Shown here: piece by piece, positions 50,876-59,469 of the stretch
Numbering within the stretch: position 1 is the stretch's first letter
How the letters are laid out: each line of letters begins with the position of its first letter
DNA from: Prevotella sp.
Lineage (GTDB): Bacteria > Bacteroidota > Bacteroidia > Bacteroidales > Bacteroidaceae
Direction of reading: 5' to 3'
Assembly: GCA_024681875.1 (NCBI GenBank)
Contig: JAILAA010000153.1
Coordinates: forward strand, 1-64,000
DNA length: 64,000 nt
Translations under genes and position numbers: made by a program
Notes under the pieces: generated by a model
Database searches by the model: none
The model's input: the letters and a program-made list of their open reading frames with translations, nothing else
Told to the model about the DNA's origin: nothing

Positions 50876-51256
50876 ATGGCAAAAGTAATTGAAGGACTCT
50901 ATTACAGCGAGTCACACGAGTATGTAAAAGTGGAGGGCGACATCGCCTTCATCGGTATCACCGACTATGCCCAGCACGCCCTGGGTAACGTGGTTTATGT
51001 CGACCTGCCTGAGGTGGACGACGAAGTGACAGCCGGCGAGGAGTTTGGCGCCGTGGAGAGCGTGAAGGCCGCCAGCGACATCATCTCGCCCGTCAGCGGC
51101 ACTATCGTCGAGGTGAACGACGCCCTCGACGACCAGCCCGAACTGCTGAACCAGGACGCCTACGAGAACTGGATCATCAAGGTGGAGCTCTCTGACAAGA
51201 GCGAGCTCGACGCCCTCATGGACGCAAAGGCCTACACAGAATTCTGCGAGAAGTAA
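50876..51256 (+). CDS. gcvH: Glycine cleavage H protein (lipoyl carrier)
   Basis: The shuttle protein of the complex, 126 residues. The lipoylated lysine is Lys64 in AVESVKAASDI. The rest is typical (VEGDIAFIGITDYAQHALGNVVYV). It lies 11 bp downstream of gcvT, and its likely lipoylating enzyme is encoded at the head of the same operon. Confidence 0.97.
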   Translation: MAKVIEGLYYSESHEYVKVEGDIAFIGITDYAQHALGNVVYVDLPEVDDEVTAGEEFGAVESVKAASDIISPVSGTIVEVNDALDDQPELLNQDAYENWIIKVELSDKSELDALMDAKAYTEFCEK

Positions 51257-51260
51257 GAAA

Positions 51261-51300
51261 TTTCGTTATTTCGTTATACCGTTATATCGTTATCACGTAA
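51261..51300 (+). repeat. 8-bp-period repeat between gcvH and gcvPA
   Basis: Five 8-bp units (TTTCGTTA twice, TACCGTTA, TATCGTTA, TCACGTAA) fill the 44-bp gap and end directly at the gcvPA ATG. Confidence 0.8.
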
Positions 51301-52611
51301 ATGTATAAGTATTTCCCCCACACACCGTCTGACTTACATGCGATGTTTGAGAAGGTTGGTATCAAGAGCCTGGATGAGCTGTATGCCGAGGTGCCGGAGC
51401 AGATCAGGTTCCGCGGCGACTACCAGCTGCCCGAGGCGATGAGCGAGATTGAGGTGCGGCAGCTGTTCGAGCAGTTGGGTGCGCAGAACAAGGTGCTGAC
51501 GTGCTTTGCAGGCGCCGGCGTCTACGACCACTATACGCCCAGCGTCATCCCGCAGCTCCTGCAGCGCTCGGAGTTCCTCACCAGCTACACGCCCTATCAG
51601 GCCGAGATTTCGCAGGGCACCTTGCACTACATCTTCGAGTATCAGTCGATGATGGCCGAGCTGACTGGCATGGACATCAGCAACGCCTCGATGTACGACG
51701 GCAGTACCGCCTCGGCCGAGGCCATGATGATGGCAGTGGCCGCAGGCAAGAAGCAGAACCGCGTCCTCGTCAGCGAGACCGTCGACCCGAAGACCGTCGC
51801 TGTGATGAAGACCTACGCCCATTTCCACGGCATTGAATTGGAGATGATTCCCGCTGAGGACGGCGTCACCTCAAGGCAAAACCTTGAGGCGCAGCTGGCG
51901 CAGGGCGGCGTGGCCGGCGTGATGGTGCAACAGCCCAATTTCTTCGGCATCGTCGAGGATTACAGCGGCTTTGCCGACACCATTCACAACGCCAAGGCCC
52001 TCTTCGTGATGAACAGCATCATCGCCGACCTCGCCGTGCTGAAGACACCGGGCGAGTGGGGTGCCGACATCGCCGTGGGCGACGGCCAGTCATTGGGCAT
52101 CCCCATGCAGTGGGGCGGTCCCTACGTGGGCTACATGTGCTGCACGGAGAAACTCATCCGCAAGATGCCGGGCCGCATCGTCGGTAAGACCGTCGACAAC
52201 CGCGGCCAGCGGGCTTTCGTCCTGACGCTGCAGGCCCGCGAGCAGCATATCCGCAGGCAGAAGGCCACGTCGAACATCTGCTCGAACCAGAGTCTGATGG
52301 CCCTCTTCGTCACGATGTACTGCTCGCTGATGGGCAAGCAGGGACTGAAGGAGACTGCCGAACTGAGCTATGCCGGTGCACATTATTTGTGCGAAAAACT
52401 GTGCGAGACGGGGCACTTCAAGCTCGTCTACGACAAACCCTTCTTCAATGAGTTTGTCGTCAGCTACGACGGCGACGTTGATGCCCTGCAGAAGCGTCTG
52501 CTTGACAACGGCTTCTTCGCCGGCGTGAAGGTAGCCGACCATCAGCTGATGTTTGCCGTCACTGAGAAACGTACCAAGGAAGAAATCGACCATCTCATCT
52601 CACTGCTATGA
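51301..52611 (+). CDS. gcvPA: Glycine decarboxylase subunit 1 (P protein, N-terminal half)
   Basis: The 436-residue alpha subunit of the split, pyridoxal-phosphate glycine decarboxylase. It has the expected YFPHTPSDLHAMFEKVGI start, FAGAGVYDHYTPSVI, YTPYQAEISQGTLHYIFEYQSMMAELTGMD and QNRVLVSETV segments. It forms a heterotetramer with GcvPB. Its stop overlaps the gcvPB start (ATGA). Confidence 0.96.
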   Translation: MYKYFPHTPSDLHAMFEKVGIKSLDELYAEVPEQIRFRGDYQLPEAMSEIEVRQLFEQLGAQNKVLTCFAGAGVYDHYTPSVIPQLLQRSEFLTSYTPYQAEISQGTLHYIFEYQSMMAELTGMDISNASMYDGSTASAEAMMMAVAAGKKQNRVLVSETVDPKTVAVMKTYAHFHGIELEMIPAEDGVTSRQNLEAQLAQGGVAGVMVQQPNFFGIVEDYSGFADTIHNAKALFVMNSIIADLAVLKTPGEWGADIAVGDGQSLGIPMQWGGPYVGYMCCTEKLIRKMPGRIVGKTVDNRGQRAFVLTLQAREQHIRRQKATSNICSNQSLMALFVTMYCSLMGKQGLKETAELSYAGAHYLCEKLCETGHFKLVYDKPFFNEFVVSYDGDVDALQKRLLDNGFFAGVKVADHQLMFAVTEKRTKEEIDHLISLL

Positions 52612-54017
52612 ACAACAAGTTATACGGAAACCTGATATTCGAGTTGTCGCAGCCAGGACGCTGCGGCTATTCGCTGCCGAAGAACCGCTTTGGCAAGTAT
52701 GATGTTCCTGCAGAGTTGCGTCGCAACGAGGATGCAGCGCTGCCTGAGTGCGATGAGATGACGGTCGTCCGCCATTACACGAACCTGTCGGCCAACAACT
52801 TCGGTGTGGACAACGGTTTCTATCCGTTGGGCTCCTGCACGATGAAGTACAACCCGAAGATCAACGAGGAAGTGGCCGCCCTGCCGCAGTTTGCCGGCCT
52901 GCATCCCTTGCAGCCCGCCGAGACCACGCGTGGCGCCGAGGCTGTCTGCACGCTGCTCTGCCGGGCACTGTGCGAACTGACGGGCCTGCACGCCTTTACA
53001 CTGAAACCCTTCGCCGGTGCACATGGTGAGCTGACGGGCCTGATGGTCATCAAGCGCTATCACGAGAGCCGTGGCGACGAGCAGCGCCGTCTCGTCATCG
53101 TGCCCGACTCGGCCCACGGCACCAATCCCGCCAGTGCCGCCGTCTGCGGCTTAGACATCGTGGAGGTGAAGTCGCTCAGCGACGGCACTGTCGATGTGGA
53201 AGCCTTGAAAGAGCTGTTGGCACAGCACGGTCCTGAAATCGCCGCGATGATGATGACCAACCCCAATACGCTTGGCCTGTTTGAGAAGCAGATACCCACT
53301 ATAGAAAAGATGGTTCACGAGGCTGGCGGCCTGATGTACTACGACGGAGCCAACCTCAACCCCATGCTGGGCGCTGCCCGTCCGGGCGACATGGGCTTCG
53401 ACGTCATGCACATCAACCTGCACAAGACGTTCTCAACGCCCCACGGCGGTGGCGGCCCTGGTGCCGGACCCGTCGGTGTGCGCAAGGGTTTGGAAAACTT
53501 CTTCCCCGAGGTCTCGCCCTATCACGGCAACTTCGCCGTGGCCATGCGTGCCTACGCGTACATTCTCTCTTTAGGTCGCGAGAACATCAAGGAGGTCGGC
53601 CCGCTTGCCACGCTCAACGCCAACTACATCAAGGAGAGCCTGAAGGATGTCTACGAGCTGCCCATCGACGGCCTGTGCAAGCACGAGTTTGTCTTCGACG
53701 GTTTGAAGGACAAGTCGACGGGTGTCACCACGATGGACGTGGCCAAGCGCCTGCTCGACTACGGCTACCACGCACCCACAATCTACTTCCCCCTGCTGTT
53801 CCATGAGAGCCTGATGGTGGAGCCGACGGAGAACGAGTCGAAGGAGACCATCGACGGCTTCATCGCCGTGATGCGCCAGATAGCTGAGGAGGCCAAGAAT
53901 AATCCTGACGAGGTGAAGACGGCTCCGCACAACACACCTATCGGTCGTGTCGATGACGTGCTGGCTGCCAAGCATCCTGTCACCACTTACAAACAAATGG
54001 TCAATGACAACAACTGA
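52608..54017 (+). CDS. gcvPB: Glycine decarboxylase subunit 2 (P protein, C-terminal half)
   Basis: The 469-residue beta subunit, holding the cofactor lysine in INLHKTFSTPHGGGGPGAG. Other motifs are YPLGSCTMKYNPKINEE and DSAHGTNPASAAVCG. The ATG overlaps the gcvPA stop by 4 bp and the 3' end overlaps lpdA by 14 bp, so translation is coupled throughout. Confidence 0.97.
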   Translation: MNNKLYGNLIFELSQPGRCGYSLPKNRFGKYDVPAELRRNEDAALPECDEMTVVRHYTNLSANNFGVDNGFYPLGSCTMKYNPKINEEVAALPQFAGLHPLQPAETTRGAEAVCTLLCRALCELTGLHAFTLKPFAGAHGELTGLMVIKRYHESRGDEQRRLVIVPDSAHGTNPASAAVCGLDIVEVKSLSDGTVDVEALKELLAQHGPEIAAMMMTNPNTLGLFEKQIPTIEKMVHEAGGLMYYDGANLNPMLGAARPGDMGFDVMHINLHKTFSTPHGGGGPGAGPVGVRKGLENFFPEVSPYHGNFAVAMRAYAYILSLGRENIKEVGPLATLNANYIKESLKDVYELPIDGLCKHEFVFDGLKDKSTGVTTMDVAKRLLDYGYHAPTIYFPLLFHESLMVEPTENESKETIDGFIAVMRQIAEEAKNNPDEVKTAPHNTPIGRVDDVLAAKHPVTTYKQMVNDNN

Positions 54018-55482
54018 TCTTATCATCATCGGCGCGGGGCCTGGAGGCTACCGCGCCGCTGAATATGCCGCCAAGAATGGTTTGAAGGTGGTCATCTTCG
54101 AGGATGACAAAGTCGGCGGTACGTGTCTGAATGTGGGGTGTATTCCTACGAAGACATACGTCCACAGTGCTTCGTTTGAAGAGGCTCGAGAGCGTATGGC
54201 ATCTGTAGTTCCACAGTTGCGTGCGGGTGTCGATGGTATTCTGTCGCATCCTAACATCACGTTGGTACGAGGTAAAGCCGCCTTTGTTGATGACCACACC
54301 GTTATGGCGCAGCCACTCCCCTCCCTTGTAGGCAATTGCGAGGCGGGAGCAATTGGGGAGCGAAGCGACGGTGGGGCGAAGCCGGGGCAGGGGGTGGGGT
54401 CAGTAACCTACACCGCCACCAATATCATCATCGCCACTGGTTCCGAGACGAAATGGCTCAAGCTGAATAATACAGACCCCACCCCTACCCCTCCCCTTGA
54501 GGGGCGGGGAGTGGCTGCGCCTTCCTTTGATGGGCGGGGAGTGGCTGCGCCGCAATCGGGTGAGGTGGCTGCGCATTCCCTTGAGGGAAGCGGGGCGCTC
54601 ATCGTCGACTCCACGGGGCTATTGCAGCTTGATACCCTGCCCAAGCGCCTCTGCATCATCGGTGCCGGCGTCATCGGCATGGAGTTCGCCTCAGTGTTCC
54701 GCCGCTATGGCTGTGAAGTTACCGTCATTGAATTCCTGAAGGAGTGCCTGCCCGCCCTCGATAGCGACATTGCCAAGCGCCTGCGCAAGCAGATGGAGAA
54801 AGAGGGCATTGTCTTCAACATGCAGTGTGCCGTAAAACAAATCTCCGACGGTGCCGTTTTCTTTGAGGATAAGAAAGGCAAGACACAAAGCGTGGAAGCC
54901 GACGTTATCCTGATGGCCACGGGTCGTAAGCCGCGTGTCCAGGCTGATTTCGCAAAGGCAGGCTTTGAATATGACGAGCGTAAGGGAATTGCAGTTGACG
55001 GGAACTTCGAGACGACGGTAAAAGGCGTCTATGCCATTGGCGATGTGAATGGCCGTCAGATGCTGGCCCATGCCGCCGAGATGCAGGCCGTGCGTGCTGT
55101 CAACCACATCCTCGGCAAGGCCGACGGCATCCGCTTCAACATCATGCCCGCCGCCATCTTCACAGAGCCAGAGGCTGCTTGTGTAGGTCCTACGGAAGAT
55201 CAGCTGAAGGAGCAGGAAGTCCCCTATGTGTGCAAGAAGGCTTTTTGGCGTGCCAACGGAAAGGCCCTGGCCATGAATGAGGGCGAGGGACTGCTGAAGC
55301 TCTTTGTTTCACAGGCCGATGGCCGTGTCCTAGGCTGTCATGCCTACGGCGCTCACAGTGCCGATATCGTTCAGGAGGTCAGCGCCCTGATGTGTCGCGA
55401 TACTACCGTGGAGCAGCTGCGTGATATCGTGCACATCCACCCCACGCTCAGCGAGATTCTCCTTGCTGCTGCGGAGGCTTGA
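54004..55482 (+). CDS. lpdA: Dihydrolipoyl dehydrogenase (L protein) with GC-rich inserts
   Basis: Reoxidises lipoyl-GcvH, using FAD and NAD. The 492-residue product starts MTTTDLIIIGAGPGGYRAAEY. The redox disulphide is Cys41 and Cys46 (GGTCLNVGCIPTK), the second Rossmann motif is IIGAGVIGMEFASVF, and the catalytic His-Glu near the C-terminus is HIHPTLSE. Two inserts interrupt conserved parts: about residues 101-133 (VGNCEAGAIGERSDGG) and about 158-199 (PLEGRGVAAPSFDGRG). They contain direct and inverted copies of GGGGAGTGGCTGCGCC. The frame is intact, so the enzyme may still work with longer surface loops. Confidence 0.93.
   Translation: MTTTDLIIIGAGPGGYRAAEYAAKNGLKVVIFEDDKVGGTCLNVGCIPTKTYVHSASFEEARERMASVVPQLRAGVDGILSHPNITLVRGKAAFVDDHTVMAQPLPSLVGNCEAGAIGERSDGGAKPGQGVGSVTYTATNIIIATGSETKWLKLNNTDPTPTPPLEGRGVAAPSFDGRGVAAPQSGEVAAHSLEGSGALIVDSTGLLQLDTLPKRLCIIGAGVIGMEFASVFRRYGCEVTVIEFLKECLPALDSDIAKRLRKQMEKEGIVFNMQCAVKQISDGAVFFEDKKGKTQSVEADVILMATGRKPRVQADFAKAGFEYDERKGIAVDGNFETTVKGVYAIGDVNGRQMLAHAAEMQAVRAVNHILGKADGIRFNIMPAAIFTEPEAACVGPTEDQLKEQEVPYVCKKAFWRANGKALAMNEGEGLLKLFVSQADGRVLGCHAYGAHSADIVQEVSALMCRDTTVEQLRDIVHIHPTLSEILLAAAEA
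54306..54402 (+). repeat. GC-rich insert 1 in lpdA
   Basis: Starts with GGCGCAGCCACTCCCC, the inverted form of the unit repeated at 54506-54551, and ends GGGGGTGGGGTC, the inverted form of the start of insert 2. Confidence 0.8.
54475..54600 (+). repeat. GC-rich insert 2 in lpdA with tandem 30-bp units
   Basis: Two full copies of GGGGAGTGGCTGCGCC (54506-54521 and 54536-54551, 30 bp apart) and a partial third (54564-54574). The region starts GACCCCACCCC, complementary to the end of insert 1. Confidence 0.85.
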
Positions 55483-55535
55483 TTTCTTTTTCCGAAAGTT
55501 CCCTATTTTAAAGGGGAAGTGATAGGCTAAAAAAT

Positions 55536-55589
55536 CTCATATGACTTTTGAAAAAATCTAGCGTTAGATTTTTTCAAAAGTCATATGAG
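55536..55589. terminator. Bidirectional terminator with a perfect 25-bp stem
   Basis: Bases 55536-55560 pair perfectly with 55565-55589 (GCGT loop), with an A-run before and an 8-T run after. It separates convergent lpdA and the M16 peptidase gene. A second small hairpin of similar sequence (AAATCTA-AGAT-TAGATTT) follows at 55598-55615. Confidence 0.92.
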
Positions 55590-55633
55590 TTTTTTTTAAA
55601 TCTAAGATTAGATTTTTTGCAGGGAAATTACTC

Positions 55634-58600
55634 TTAGTTATAGATGTCTTCTTTCTTTAGTTCAACGACCTTCCCATAGCGCTGCAGGGCCTGCATGTCG
55701 GTGAGTTTGCGGTCACCAATGACGAGCCATACACGGCGGTTGTTCACAACGTGACGGTTGTGGTAGTGTTGTATGTCGCCTTGCGTAATGCGCGGCAGCA
55801 AAGCGGCCTTCAGACGGTTGGGGTCATCGCTATAGCCCTGCATCATGCGGTTAGCTACATTGAAACCGATGGCACGGAACGACGGGAATCCGCTTTGGAT
55901 GCGGCTCAGCATCTCCTGGCGGGCGGCATCAAGGTTCTCTACCACCCCGCCCTGCGAGCACCCCTCCTCGGAGTTTTTCTCTACCACCCCGCCCTCCGGG
56001 CACCCCTCCTCCCAGGAGGAGGGGAATAGTGATTGTGTGAGCAGCGAGTCGACGGCATCGAAGACTTGCAGCGTCTTGTCGGCCTGTGTGCCCGTGATGG
56101 TGACAAAGGCCGCGGGATCGTCGGCATGGCGGGCGTAGTTCGGCTCGAAGAGCACGCCTTGTGTGCTGTAGGCCAAGGAGCGGAATTCACGGATGTGCTG
56201 GAACAGCAGGCTCGACATGCCGCCGCCCATGTAGCGTGCCCACAGCTCGGCGGCAGTGCGCTCGGTGCTGTCAGCGAGGGCCGGCAGCTGCTCGTAGGTG
56301 CAGACGAAGTTCTGGCGCGACTTGGGTACGTGGTAGAAGTAGACAAAACCTTCCGACTCTCCCGAGAGAGGAGAGACAGGCTGCAGCACGCGGTGTGTGT
56401 CGGGTTGAGGCTTTTGGCATTGGGATAGGGGGAGGTGTTGTTGCGATAACATCGCAACAGACAGGACAGGGCGGCGGCCTACGTAGATGACATCGCAATC
56501 ATATTGCTGCACGTCGCGAAGTGCGTTGAGCAGGTCGGCGCTGGTCAGCGCCTTCACCTCGGCAAGTGAGAGCTGCTGCAGGTACTCGCTTTGTTGACCA
56601 AGGCTGACGTAACGAATCATCGGCAGCAGAATGTCGTCTTTCTGTTTGCCGAAAGCCTTGTCGGTCACCTTCGCCTCCTGCTTCAGCTCTTTTAGGGCCT
56701 TGTCATCGGCTGCAGCATGGCCAAGGAAATGATTGAGCAGGCACATGGCGGGCTCTAATTGGTTGTCATGGCCCATGAGGGTGAGGATGAAACGCTCGTC
56801 GTCGGCCTGGCACGTCATCGTCACGCCCAGACGCTGCCAAGCCGTAGCCAATTGCTGCTTCGTCAGCGAGTCAGTGCCCACGGTGCCCAAGTATTCGGCC
56901 AGCTGGGTGAGCTTGGGCGTGTTCCGCGTGCCGTTGTGGTAGACGAGTGAGAACGTGAAGATGTCGTTCACAGGGTTCTTGACGGAAAAGAGCGTGACGT
57001 GGTCGCTCAACGGCGTGCGTTGTACATCGTTGTCGAAGTCGATGGTGCGGATGGGTTTCTCTGCTACCCCGCCCTCCGGGCACCCCTCCTCGGAGTTTTT
57101 CTCTACCACCCCGCCCTCCGGGCACCCCTCCTCCCAGGAGGAGGGGAATAGAGAGAGCGAGTCGAGCCACAGGGCAAACTCCGACTTCGCACCGGCGTTC
57201 TTCGGCTGCACCGGCACATAGCCGGGCTGGCTCAGCGTCTCCTTCTTCTCCGTGCCGTATTTCTTGCGCAACGTCAGGTGCTCGGCACCATAGTATTTGC
57301 GGGCGGCGGCCACCACCTCGTCCTTCGTCACATGGCGCAGACTCTCGATGAGGTCGAGATATTCCTGCCATGAATGGCCCTGCGAGAAGACATCGGTCAT
57401 CAGCTCGGCACGGTTCTCAATGGTCTCCATTTGCTGTTCCATCTCCATCAGCAGGTTGCGCCGCTGGGTTTCCAGCAGCTCGTTGCTGAAGTCACCCTGC
57501 ATCACCCTTTCGAGCTGGGCCAGGCACAATGCCTCGGCTTTCTTCATACTGCCGAAGGGAATCTTGGGCACGATGAAAATCGCAGTGGCGCCGGCATCGT
57601 TCATCGTAGTGTGCATGGCGCCGGCCATCATCACGCGGTGCTCGTTGGTGAGCGAGTCAAGGAAACCGGCTTCCTCGTCGTAGAGCAGGCGGTTGGCCAA
57701 CTGCAGCGCCATGGCGTCTTTCTCGAAAGTGGTGGGCGCAGAGAAGACCAGTGCCTCGGCCTTGATGATGGGGATGGGCAGGCGGATGTCGGCCTGCTCG
57801 CCTTTCTGGAAGGGATGAATGGGCGACAGCTGGCGCTCGGGTACAGTGCCCGTGGGGATACGGCCGAAGGTCTTTTCCAACAGCGGCAACAGCGAGCCCT
57901 CAGGCAAATCGCCTGAGAGGATGAGGCACATGTTCGGTGCCACATAGTATTTCTTGTAGAACGTCTCCATGTCCGACAGGCGCGGGTTCTTCAGATTCTC
58001 CGTTGAGCCGAGTACGGGAAAGGCATAGGGTCGGTCCTTGAATACGGCACGCATCACGGCATCGTAGGCGGCGTACAGCCCGTCGGCGGCACGGTTCTTT
58101 TCTTCGTAGACCGTTTCTAACTCCGACTGGAAGCCTCGGAACACCGGATGGAGGAGGCGCTCGCTGTTCAGCCAGCACCACTGCTCGATGTACTGCGGCA
58201 GGAAGGTGTTGTAGTACATCGTCATGTCGGCACTCGTACCTGCGTTGAGGCCCGTACCGCCGTATTTCGAGATGAGACGGTTGAACTCGTTGGGGATGGC
58301 ATACTCGCCGGCCTTGAGGCTCAGCTCGTTGATGTGCTGCTGAATCTGCGTGCGTGTGGCTTCGTCTGTGGTACGACTGAGCAGGTCATATTGCGTTGAA
58401 ATGCTGTCGAGCCAGGGGCGCTCTGCCTCATAGTCGACGGTTCCGATGCGGTCAGTACCCTTGAACATGATATGTTCGAAGTAATGGGCTATGCCCGTGT
58501 CGGGACAGTCTTTGCCACCGGCTCGTACTACCACGCTGCCAGATATCTTTGGCTGTGTGTGGTCTTCGTTCAGCCACACCGTCATGCCATTGCTGAGCTG

Positions 58601-58687
58601 TAGCTCTTTCACAAGCAACGCTGCCGACTGGGCCAACATGCCCTGAGTCAGCAGCGCAGGGATGATGACAGAAAAGAATCGTCTCAT
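55634..58687 (-). CDS. M16 family zinc metallopeptidase with internal repeat inserts
   Basis: A 1017-residue insulinase-like protein with a signal peptide (MRRFFSVIIPALLTQGMLAQ). The zinc site is the inverted HxxEH motif at His68-Glu71-His72 (AHYFEHIMFKGT), with the third ligand probably Glu in LETVYEEKNRA near residue 190. A second, inactive M16 half follows. Two copies of a 93-bp segment (89 of 93 identical) encode SSWEEGCPEGGVVEKNSEEG-type loops near residues 512-543 and 886-917. The protein is likely periplasmic. Confidence 0.93.
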   Translation of the reverse strand: MRRFFSVIIPALLTQGMLAQSAALLVKELQLSNGMTVWLNEDHTQPKISGSVVVRAGGKDCPDTGIAHYFEHIMFKGTDRIGTVDYEAERPWLDSISTQYDLLSRTTDEATRTQIQQHINELSLKAGEYAIPNEFNRLISKYGGTGLNAGTSADMTMYYNTFLPQYIEQWCWLNSERLLHPVFRGFQSELETVYEEKNRAADGLYAAYDAVMRAVFKDRPYAFPVLGSTENLKNPRLSDMETFYKKYYVAPNMCLILSGDLPEGSLLPLLEKTFGRIPTGTVPERQLSPIHPFQKGEQADIRLPIPIIKAEALVFSAPTTFEKDAMALQLANRLLYDEEAGFLDSLTNEHRVMMAGAMHTTMNDAGATAIFIVPKIPFGSMKKAEALCLAQLERVMQGDFSNELLETQRRNLLMEMEQQMETIENRAELMTDVFSQGHSWQEYLDLIESLRHVTKDEVVAAARKYYGAEHLTLRKKYGTEKKETLSQPGYVPVQPKNAGAKSEFALWLDSLSLFPSSWEEGCPEGGVVEKNSEEGCPEGGVAEKPIRTIDFDNDVQRTPLSDHVTLFSVKNPVNDIFTFSLVYHNGTRNTPKLTQLAEYLGTVGTDSLTKQQLATAWQRLGVTMTCQADDERFILTLMGHDNQLEPAMCLLNHFLGHAAADDKALKELKQEAKVTDKAFGKQKDDILLPMIRYVSLGQQSEYLQQLSLAEVKALTSADLLNALRDVQQYDCDVIYVGRRPVLSVAMLSQQHLPLSQCQKPQPDTHRVLQPVSPLSGESEGFVYFYHVPKSRQNFVCTYEQLPALADSTERTAAELWARYMGGGMSSLLFQHIREFRSLAYSTQGVLFEPNYARHADDPAAFVTITGTQADKTLQVFDAVDSLLTQSLFPSSWEEGCPEGGVVEKNSEEGCSQGGVVENLDAARQEMLSRIQSGFPSFRAIGFNVANRMMQGYSDDPNRLKAALLPRITQGDIQHYHNRHVVNNRRVWLVIGDRKLTDMQALQRYGKVVELKKEDIYN
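55937..56029 (-). repeat. 93-bp GC-rich insert, copy A, in the M16 gene
   Basis: Two 42-bp-spaced halves each starting CTCTACCACCCCGCCCT and ending with CTCCTC runs. 89 of 93 bases match copy B. Confidence 0.88.
57059..57151 (-). repeat. 93-bp GC-rich insert, copy B, in the M16 gene
   Basis: Direct repeat of 55937-56029, 1.1 kb away, same orientation, translated in frame. Confidence 0.88.
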
Positions 58688-58743
58688 TCTTCGATTGTTT
58701 GTCTTTCTATTTCAGTCCGTTCCAGTCCTATATAAAAACACAA

Positions 58744-58774
58744 TTCCTCCTGCCACAAGGAGCGGCAAGAGGAA
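58744..58774 (-). terminator. Terminator after the alaS-S41-barrel operon
   Basis: TTCCTC-TGCC arms (58744-58754 with 58764-58774), followed on the minus strand by TTGTGTTTTTAT. It lies between the barrel protein gene and the M16 gene. Confidence 0.75.
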
Positions 58775-58804
58775 CTGTTTGCTTCTGAGCAACTTCATGG
58801 CTGT

Positions 58805-59431
58805 TTAGAAGTTGACACCGATATTCAGATAGAGAGCGTGGCCCGTAGCCTCCAAGTCGTGTTCGTTCTCCTTAGCAATGTTGGCAATACCAAACTGGTA
58901 GCCCACTTCGGCATAGAGTTTGTTGTACTCTGCACCACAGCCCACCTTGATACCCATGTCGCCACGCTTGAAGTGCTTGTATGACGAGCGGCTGGTGCTT
59001 GCTCCGCCTTCTTCTTCAGCAGGAGACTTTTGCTTCCCTGCAATGCCCAGACTGAAATAGGGTCCTACATAAGGCAGGACAGCAATGTCGTCGTTGACCT
59101 GAATACCATACTTAATAAGCAGAGGCACCTCAAAATAGGTAAGACTCACCTTGGCCTTGTCTTTCTTGGCACCGCGCTCGGTGTAATAAAGGCCGCTCTC
59201 AAGGAACACAGGTGTAGTGTCACTCAGGCGCAGACCGACAACGCCGGCCATGTTCAGACCCGTCTTGCTGTCGAGGTCAACATAGTCACCACCGATACCG
59301 GCGAAGTTGGCACCGAGGCGGAGTCCATAATAGAGTGAGCTCTCATCGAGTGAGAAGCCGCCACTGCTGTACTGTGCAAACGAGGGTGCTGCAAAAAGCA
59401 CCGTGAAAAGGCTTAACAAAATCTTCTTCAT
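58805..59431 (-). CDS. Small outer-membrane beta-barrel protein (porin-like, PorT-type)
   Basis: A 208-residue exported protein from MKKILLSLFTVLFAAPSFA. It is made of amphipathic strands (SSLYYGLRLGANFAGI, LRLSDTTPVFLESGLYYTERG) and ends in an aromatic residue (LYLNIGVNF), as in outer-membrane barrels of the outer-membrane protein beta-barrel family. It has a loop rich in Lys, Glu and Ser near residue 140. The gene lies 32 bp downstream of the S41 protease gene. Confidence 0.85.
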   Translation of the reverse strand: MKKILLSLFTVLFAAPSFAQYSSGGFSLDESSLYYGLRLGANFAGIGGDYVDLDSKTGLNMAGVVGLRLSDTTPVFLESGLYYTERGAKKDKAKVSLTYFEVPLLIKYGIQVNDDIAVLPYVGPYFSLGIAGKQKSPAEEEGGASTSRSSYKHFKRGDMGIKVGCGAEYNKLYAEVGYQFGIANIAKENEHDLEATGHALYLNIGVNF

Positions 59432-59469
59432 AATCATAAAAATTTATAAAGTGAATAATTGAATAGTTC

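Noticed and set aside
55937..57151. The duplicated 93-bp segment as an insertion sequence
   Set aside because: It has no transposase, no terminal inverted repeats of IS type and no target-site duplication that I can see; it is translated in frame.
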